Below, in pieces: positions 17,126 through 22,258 of a stretch of 24,864 nucleotides of DNA. The notes beneath the pieces were generated by a model. It did no database searches and was not told where the DNA came from. It saw only the letters and a list, made by a program, of their open reading frames with translations. Both the position numbers and the translations under genes were made by a program. Within the stretch, counting starts at the first letter, position 1; the number at the start of each line of letters is the position of its first letter. The DNA is from Verrucomicrobiota bacterium (GTDB taxonomy: Bacteria > Verrucomicrobiota > Verrucomicrobiia > Limisphaerales > JAHEOI01): contig JAHEOI010000025.1 of NCBI GenBank assembly GCA_018610125.1, positions 1 through 24,864 on the forward strand. Reading direction: 5' to 3'.

Positions 17126-17235
17126 TTCCGCTCCGCGGAAGGGAAAAGAAGAAATTTTCTTAACACCTCGCCACAGATTCATTGGGCCGAAAACGATGGT
17201 AAAGGCAAGCGTCAAAACTTGACTCAAAGGCATCA
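17126..17235 (+). repeat. Hairpin and degenerate dispersed-repeat copy upstream of the TPR gene
   Basis: TTCCGC-TCC-GCGGAA at 17126-17140 is a compact hairpin. From about 17163 the sequence CGCCACAGATTCATTGGGCC and the following GAAAAC and AAAGGC parallel copy 1 (5717-5760). The block ends with GTCAAAACTTGACTC (17211-17225), which occurs identically at 22098-22112. The whole 353-base region 16949-17301 otherwise holds no gene. Confidence 0.4.
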
Positions 17236-17301
17236 GATTCGCGTTGTTCAAGCAATCTTGACATACAAGGGAAGAGTCCGGAATGTAATGCTCGTAGGAT
17301 T

Positions 17302-17721
17302 ATGTCGAAAAAGAGCAGCGGCACAGAGACAAAGCTTTCTCCCAGGCAACGACGCGATCTCGACATCGAGATCGAATTTCTCAGCGGTCTCGTTAAGCGG
17401 GATCCGGACTATGTCGAAGCCCTGCAGATCCTTGGCGATACTTACACCCAACGTGGCAAATACGAAAAAGGGCTGGAAATCGACGAAAGACTCGCCAAAC
17501 TGTGTCCGGAAGACCCGTTGGTGCAATACAACCTCGCCTGCAGCTACTCGCTGACGGAACAGCCCGAGAGCGCCGCTTCCTGCCTCGATCGCGCGCTCGA
17601 TTTGGGCTATCGGGACTTCCACTGGCTCTCACGAGACCCTGATCTCGCCAACTTGCGGAAGCATCCTGAATACAAACAGATCCGAGCCAAGATACGGCAA
17701 TTGCGGATCGGCACCTCATGA
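17302..17721 (+). CDS. Small TPR-repeat protein
   Basis: The 139-residue soluble protein contains about two tetratricopeptide-like helix pairs (residues 28-100), with patterns such as DYVEALQILGDTYTQRGKYEKGLEIDERLAKLCPEDP and LVQYNLACSYSLTEQPESAASCLDRALDLG. It closes with DPDLANLRKHPEYKQIRAKI, a tail often found at the end of such TPR units. There is no signal peptide, so it is likely a cytosolic protein-interaction adaptor. TTGACA lies about 40 bases upstream but without a convincing -10 box. Its partner is unknown, and no functional clue comes from the neighbours. Confidence 0.8.
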   Translation: MSKKSSGTETKLSPRQRRDLDIEIEFLSGLVKRDPDYVEALQILGDTYTQRGKYEKGLEIDERLAKLCPEDPLVQYNLACSYSLTEQPESAASCLDRALDLGYRDFHWLSRDPDLANLRKHPEYKQIRAKIRQLRIGTS

Positions 17722-17730
17722 ATTCAAGAC

Positions 17731-17758
17731 TTGCGAAGAAGCGCCAATCCGTTATGAT
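17731..17758 (+). promoter_or_regulatory. Promoter of tRNA-Cys
   Basis: TTGCGA, a 16-base spacer and TATGAT place transcription start near 17765, about 13 bases before the mature tRNA 5' end. This is a typical arrangement for a single tRNA gene. Confidence 0.6.
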
Positions 17759-17777
17759 AAATAGTGGGATGCAGGTA

Positions 17778-17852
17778 GGCGAGGTAGCCAAGTGGTAAGG
17801 CACGGCTCTGCAAAAGCTGCATACGTCGGTTCGAATCCGACCCTCGCCTCCA
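17778..17852 (+). tRNA. tRNA-Cys (anticodon GCA)
   Basis: All arms fold: acceptor GGCGAGG/CCTCGCC, D arm GCC/GGC, anticodon stem CGGCT/AGCTG around the loop CTGCAAA with anticodon GCA, and T stem GTCGG/CCGAC around TTCGAAT. The discriminator base is T (U73), as usual for tRNA-Cys, and CCA is encoded. The 3' end borders a decayed integrated element, so it was probably the attachment site. Confidence 0.97.
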
Positions 17853-17900
17853 AAATTGCGTCGTTGAATATCAATGATTTACGACGAAAAAGGAGGTGTT

Positions 17901-17932
17901 TGTCAGCGAAACTGTCAGCAGATCTGCTGACA
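17901..17932. promoter_or_regulatory. 20-bp perfect palindrome with repeated TGTCAGC motifs
   Basis: TGTCAGCAGATCTGCTGACA (17913-17932) is a perfect palindrome. A further direct copy of TGTCAGC lies 12 bases upstream (17901-17907), giving three copies of the motif. Its place between the tRNA 3' end and the recombinase remnant suggests a recombinase or excisionase arm site, or an operator. Confidence 0.6.
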
Positions 17933-18023
17933 CTTTGAGGACTCGGCCACGACTTCGACCCGCTCGCCAAGCGCACGCGAACCCCTCGCCAAGCGGTTGT
18001 CTTAAGCTCGTAACGATCGCGTT

Positions 18024-18557
18024 ATGGGCAAAAGGTACCGCATGTTTCGCCGCGGAGCTGTTTACTGGGTCCAGGACAACCTGACCGGCAAACAGGAAAG
18101 CCATGTGGCCCGGAGTTGAATTCAAATCCAAGCGCGCCATCACCTTCGAAGAGCACACGGCGATCGTGGCCCGCGAAGGGAACCCGGAGCGCCGCGCCTT
18201 TTACCAACTGGCTTGGCATACGGGGGCCGCCCAATCGGATATCGCCTTTCTTGAAGCCGAAAACATCGACTGGAAAAACCGGATTATCGGCTACGCGCGG
18301 AAAAAGACCGGCGAGCGGGCCTTTGTCCGCTTTGGCAATGAGGTTGCACGGATTCTGAGCACCTTACCGGCTTCCGGACCGCTCTTCCCTTATCTTCGCT
18401 CCGTTCGCCCCGGCGACCGGGCCACGGAATTCAAGCAGCGGTGTCGCGGACTCCGCATCGCCCCACCCCACCAACCCTGAAAGGGTCGCACTATAACCGC
18501 TTAGCGTCCGGGTTTCTGAACAGCGGACATCCCGACTTCTCAAATGGCGCGCGCCAA
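18024..18557 (+). pseudogene. Tyrosine recombinase (integrase) remnant
   Basis: The first piece, 18024-18119, encodes MGKRYRMFRRGAVYWVQDN and ends in a premature stop. It is the N-terminus of a phage-type integrase. From about 18106, in another frame, the C-terminal catalytic region follows: FKSKRAITFEEHTAIVAREG, AWHTGAAQSDIAFLEAENIDW and FPYLRSVRPGDRATEFKQRC, ending at 18480. The intervening core-binding domain, about 150 residues in relatives, is deleted. The catalytic Arg of the TGAR-type motif is Gln here. In a third frame HYNRLASGFLNSGHP (from about 18490) may be the decayed HxxR region, and the terminal Tyr is lost. The gene cannot make an active recombinase. The style resembles an integrase family I recall from Verrucomicrobiota. 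Confidence 0.75.
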
Positions 18558-19134
18558 ATGGTGCAGGCGCTCACCACCGACCTCAATCGAACCCTCGAAA
18601 GCCGCTCAATCACCGAAGCCCGAAATCGCGCCGACGAGATTCTCGCCGAAGCCAAACGCCAGGCCGAAGAGACGAGGATCGCCATTCAAGAGGGCTTCAA
18701 AGACCTTCAACGGCAAAAGGAAGAATGGCAGGCCACGCAGATACGCCTTGACGCCGAAGCGAAGAGCGAGGCCACAGCCCTCGAGCGCGACGCCAAGAGG
18801 ACCGAGCTCATTTCCAAGGCTAAAGACCCAAAGACCCAAACGCTTCTCAGACCCTTCCTCGATGACGGCCTTTGGCAACCGGGACGAGGCAATAGCATCG
18901 AGTTTGGCCCGATTTCTCTAGGAGCCCTACGCAAAGTGGGCACCCTACTTCAAAACCAAACTGGGCTCAGGCCTCGTTCAATGCGCCTCCGCCAACGGCG
19001 ACAGATATCGCACCCGGTGGGCCGCTCGACACTGGCGGAGAAACCGCAAACTGCTTGAAAAATACAAACAGGCTCAACAGCTCCTGCTTGAGTTGGGGCC
19101 GAGCATGGTCGACATCGGGATGCTGGCACCGTAG
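18558..19134 (+). pseudogene. Frameshifted coiled-coil protein gene of the island
   Basis: From the ATG at 18558 the frame encodes a long, charged coiled-coil (SITEARNRADEILAEAKRQ, EGFKDLQRQKEEW, and so on) and then a C-terminal region LLRPFLDDGLWQPG and GPISLGALRKVG. Near 18960 the meaningful frame changes. In the new frame TRWAARHWRRNRKLLEKYKQ leads to AQQLLLELGPSMVDIGMLAP and a TAG at 19134. The original frame instead runs to 19058 as unrelated sequence. I recall similar proteins, ending in ELGPxLVxLGML-type tails, next to integrases of this kind. The role is unknown. The true start is uncertain, because the frame is open upstream through integrase debris. Confidence 0.6.
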
Positions 19135-19434
19135 CGGCCCTTACGAGCCACGGCATTGCCGTCTCGCCGCTATTCCCGAGGCATCTTCGCAGATCCGTTT
19201 TTCTCCGAGACCGTTCCAAAACGACCGTGGCGCATCGCTTCGCAACACCGGCTCGCGATCGTTCACGCATAACATCAATATCGTGGCACCGTCCTTTTCT
19301 GGCCCACTCAGCTCTACGACCGGGCCGTGAAGGCCTTGGGTCCCGTCAGGCACCTCGCTCTGTCTTCATTATTCGGACCATTTACCCCGAAACCAGCACA
19401 CGTTTCAATCCGGTAGGCCATCCCCCACGTAAAC
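19135..19434. other. Degenerate sequence without a recognisable gene
   Basis: Open frames exist but none has convincing protein character throughout. A short stretch near 19300-19370 reads PTQLYDRAVKALGPVRHLAL in one frame, which could be a scrap of an enzyme gene, but it has no continuation on either side. Confidence 0.35.
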
Positions 19435-19657
19435 GTGGATTTCTTCGTTACGTTTTGGTTCACCTACAGGAACGGCTTACTTCATCAAGGCTCCCCAAAA
19501 GTGTATGCGACTGCGAATCGGACCCACAAGTGGCTGATCGATGGGGAATTCGACGAACATCCGACCTACTTCGACAGGAAGGGGTATTCGCTACATCTGC
19601 ATCGATCCTTGGAAATACTATGACTTTATCGTCGACAAAATCCTGCGCAACCGCTAA
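19435..19657 (+). pseudogene. Fragment of an unrecognised gene with an internal frameshift
   Basis: One frame from 19435 encodes VDFFVTFWFTYRNGLLHQG and THKWLIDGEFDEHPTYFDRK, rich in aromatic residues and protein-like. Around 19580 the sensible reading moves to another frame: GIRYICIDPWKYYDFIVDKI followed by LRNR and a TAA at 19655-19657. Together they look like the C-terminal 75 residues of a once longer protein. I do not recognise the family. The 216 bases after it, to the acetyltransferase gene, hold nothing I can identify. Confidence 0.4.
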
Positions 19658-19873
19658 GCACTCAAAGGCGTAGTAACATATCGACTGGGAAAGATTTATG
19701 ATAAAAGCAATCCCCCCGTCAGAACCTCAATCGCTTTCGGTGAGGCATACTCTCCGTGAAAAAGAAGAATTTTCCAACAAACCAGATGCAGCGAACCCGG
19801 CAATGGTGCTCTGGTTAAGAATCTACAGCAGTCGCGCCGGGTCGCTGATCTGGAACGTTCGGTGACATAAGAG

Positions 19874-20356
19874 ATGAAGATCCGCACGGCGACAGTTTCC
19901 GACGCCCGAGCCTTAGTGGCCCTAAACCAGAGTGTGCAAGACATGCATGCGGATGCCATCCCTGAGAGGTTTAGGCGGGACGTCCCGGAAGAGACCGTTG
20001 AGCACGCCTTCCGTGCAATGATTCAAGCCCCCTCATCATATTGGCTCGTGACGGAAGAGGATCAGCCGATCGCGTTTGTAAGCGCAGAGTTTCGGGAGCG
20101 CGAAGAAAGCTGGTGTTTGGTGCGTCATCGAGTTTGCTACCTAGCCGGGATTGTAGTAGCGCCTCGCTTTCGCCGAAGAGGAATCGCCCGGGCACTCCTT
20201 GATGAGGTTAAGCGAGAGGCGGATGCGCGTGATGTGGCTTCTATCGAATTGGATGTGTGGGCGTTTAATGAGCAGGCAAGACAGGCATTTACCCGCCTGG
20301 GCTTTCGCGTGGTGATGGAGAGAATGACACTCTCGGCAAGAACGCCAAATCACTAA
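19874..20356 (+). CDS. GNAT-family N-acetyltransferase
   Basis: The 160-residue protein has the GNAT fold order: MKIRTATVSDARALVALNQS at the start, a central strand CYLAGIVVAPRFRRRGIARALLDE containing the acetyl-CoA pyrophosphate loop RRRGIA, then SIELDVWAFNEQARQAFTRLGF, the usual motif B with Asn and Phe. It transfers an acetyl group from acetyl-CoA to an amine; the substrate is unknown. The length is complete and no frame damage is seen, unlike its neighbours. It may be cargo of the island or an older chromosomal gene. A weak GAG lies just before the ATG. Confidence 0.88.
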   Translation: MKIRTATVSDARALVALNQSVQDMHADAIPERFRRDVPEETVEHAFRAMIQAPSSYWLVTEEDQPIAFVSAEFREREESWCLVRHRVCYLAGIVVAPRFRRRGIARALLDEVKREADARDVASIELDVWAFNEQARQAFTRLGFRVVMERMTLSARTPNH

Positions 20357-20473
20357 GGAAGCTTGCTTTAGGCCTCTCATCCCGGTGTTGTTGAGGAGCA
20401 AGAACCCCGTTGATCACCGTGGCCACGGGAGATAAGCTCGGAAAAAATCAACACACACAACCGAGCGATCCCT

Positions 20474-22082
20474 ATGGCCACGATCAAAGAACTCATCGAC
20501 GAGCATACTTCCCTCGAAGTCGAATGTCTAGACCGTCTTTACCTCAACGGCTACATCCCATCGCTGCAGACCGAGGGCGGCCTCAAAGGCTTCTTGATAG
20601 GCCACCGCGGTTGGTCTGTCCCCTCACCGGCGTTGCTCGGGCAAATGAGCAAGGACTTTGTCGAGCGGGTTGAGGCCTTTATCACCGAAAACGCCCTGCC
20701 TGTGGTCCATTTCCAAAAGTATCAGCGCAAGGACGAGGTCGCCAAAAAGATGCGGCGTAAACATCCCCGCCGGGGAGGCGTCGTCTTTGTCGGCATTGCC
20801 CAGGAAAGAGCCCACGCCTTCAAAGCCTCCAAGCGAAAGAAAACCCCGCAGGGCTTCGTCGACTTCGACTACGGACGCCAGCCGGTCTTCGTCAAACACT
20901 ACTACTTTTATTTGGACGACGAGGAGTTTGGCGAGGGCTTCATCAAAATCTGCACCTACTTTCCTTTCGGGCTGCGTATCTGCCTCAATGGCCATGAATG
21001 GGCCAAACGGCAGCTCCAAAAACAGGGGATCGCCTTCGAGTCCTTGGACAATGGCTTCTGGCACTGCCAAGACCCTCAACGGCTGCAAGACATCTGCCAT
21101 CGCCTCGGCCCCGAAGAGATCATGAAGCTTTCTGCGACGTTGGCAGAGACGCCTTCCCTTTCCGCTCAATCGCCAAGACCGTCAGGCCGGCTACGATTAC
21201 CGCCTCTCGATCTGGCAGATGGAGCATTCCCTAACCCACGTCTTTGAGCGCCCGGTCCACGGCCGAGAGTTTTTCGAAGAGGTCATTCGCGAAAACCTCG
21301 ACCTGGGCCGCCCCGAACGGGTCCAGCTCCTTTTCGACCGGCGCATCCAACGCAACACCCCCGGTAAGTTTGCCACCCGCATCCTTACTCATGGCGTCAA
21401 CCCCAGCCTCCATATCGGATACAAGAGCTTTGATCTCAAACAATACTTCAAGGAAGGCCGTGGGCTGCGCACCGAATCGACCATCAACAACACCAAGGAC
21501 TTCGGCGTCAATCGAGATCTCAGCAATCTTGCTTACCTGCAGAGATTGACCAGTCACATTAACCACCGTCTATTGGAAATCCAACGAGCCAGTCAAAACT
21601 GTCGGTTTAGCCAGCAAAGCATGCAGAGGCTCATCGAGCCCTCCGTCACCGAGGACGGTCAAAAAGCCCCAGGACTCAAATTCGGTCAACCCCGAGTCAT
21701 TGCCCTCCTGATGGCGCTTTGCTTGTTTCTGACATTGCCTGCCGGCTTTCGCAACCGACAGCTCCGCAAGCAGGTCGCCGACCTCTTGGGCCTCGATCCC
21801 GAAGAGTATCGTCCGAGCCAAATGACCTACGACCTTAGGCGACTACGCCTAAAAGGCATCATCACCCGGCGTCCGGGCACCAATACCTACTTCCTTACCC
21901 CGTATGGTCGCAATACCTGCTTGTTCCTCTCCCGACTCTACAACAGAGTCCTCCGCCCAGGCTTGGCGGCTTCTATAGAGCCACCTCCGAAGGTTGAAAT
22001 GCCTCACCCTCTGCGTGAGAGCTTTGAGACTATCAACCACCAAATCGACCAAATGCTTGACGATGTCAACATGCTAAACTAA
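20474..22082 (+). pseudogene. Conserved protein of unknown function, about 535 codons, broken by a frameshift
   Basis: The first frame (20474-21247) encodes MATIKELIDEHTSLEVECLD, GFLIGHRGWSVPSPALL, VVHFQKYQRKDEVAKKM, VKHYYFYLDDEEFGEGFIKI and RICLNGHEWAKRQLQKQGI. It stays meaningful to about 21139, then becomes low-complexity. From 21141 a second frame reads WQRRLPFPLNRQDRQAGYDY and continues without a stop through VFERPVHGREFFEEVIRENL to 22082, well upstream of the ATG at 21219. The halves are therefore one protein separated by a net loss of two bases, or gain of one, near 21131-21140. The C-terminal part QMTYDLRRLRLKGIITRRPG looks like a winged helix. I recall similar long proteins in unrelated bacteria but no established function. 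Read-through by programmed frameshifting is not indicated. Confidence 0.7.
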
Positions 22083-22097
22083 CGTCTAACCTTGTCG

Positions 22098-22145
22098 GTC
22101 AAAACTTGACTCTTTTGTTAAGAAGTGAGCTTGCTGAAGCAAGCT
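22098..22145. repeat. Palindromic 15-mer and hairpin between convergent genes
   Basis: GTCAAAACTTGACTC (22098-22112) repeats 17211-17225 exactly and contains the inverted pair GTCAA/TTGAC. A perfect hairpin AGCTTGC-TGAA-GCAAGCT follows at 22128-22145. It lies between the ends of two convergent genes and could terminate both, though no T-run follows directly. Confidence 0.45.
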
Positions 22146-22258
22146 AGTTCCATGAAACGCGTAACAGTCTTTGCTCATTCGGAGACCAACTCTGAAGCCG
22201 GTCGTCCCGCTTCTGCAAAAGCTCCCTTCCCCTTCTCAACGAATGCCTTCAACACCAG

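Larger units (their letters stand above)
17853..22080. mobile_element. Decayed genomic island at tRNA-Cys
   Basis: Immediately after the tRNA come a palindromic binding-type site, an inactivated tyrosine recombinase, a frameshifted coiled-coil gene, further broken coding pieces and a frameshifted conserved gene, with one intact acetyltransferase among them. Such clustering of integrase remnants beside a tRNA 3' end is typical of integrated elements. I could not find a second copy of the tRNA 3' end, so the right boundary is only a guess. Confidence 0.45.

Noticed and set aside
17859..17886. CGTCGT...ACGACG hairpin as terminator of tRNA-Cys
   Set aside because: The stem has only six pairs with a 16-base loop and is followed by A residues rather than T residues on the tRNA strand.
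21219..22082. Independent gene starting at the ATG 21219
   Set aside because: The frame stays open and meaningful upstream to 21141 and continues the preceding protein, so the ATG is internal to a frameshifted gene.
17850..22258. Second copy of the tRNA-Cys 3' end marking the right attachment site
   Set aside because: I found no matching stretch of the T-arm and acceptor sequence in the rest of the window.
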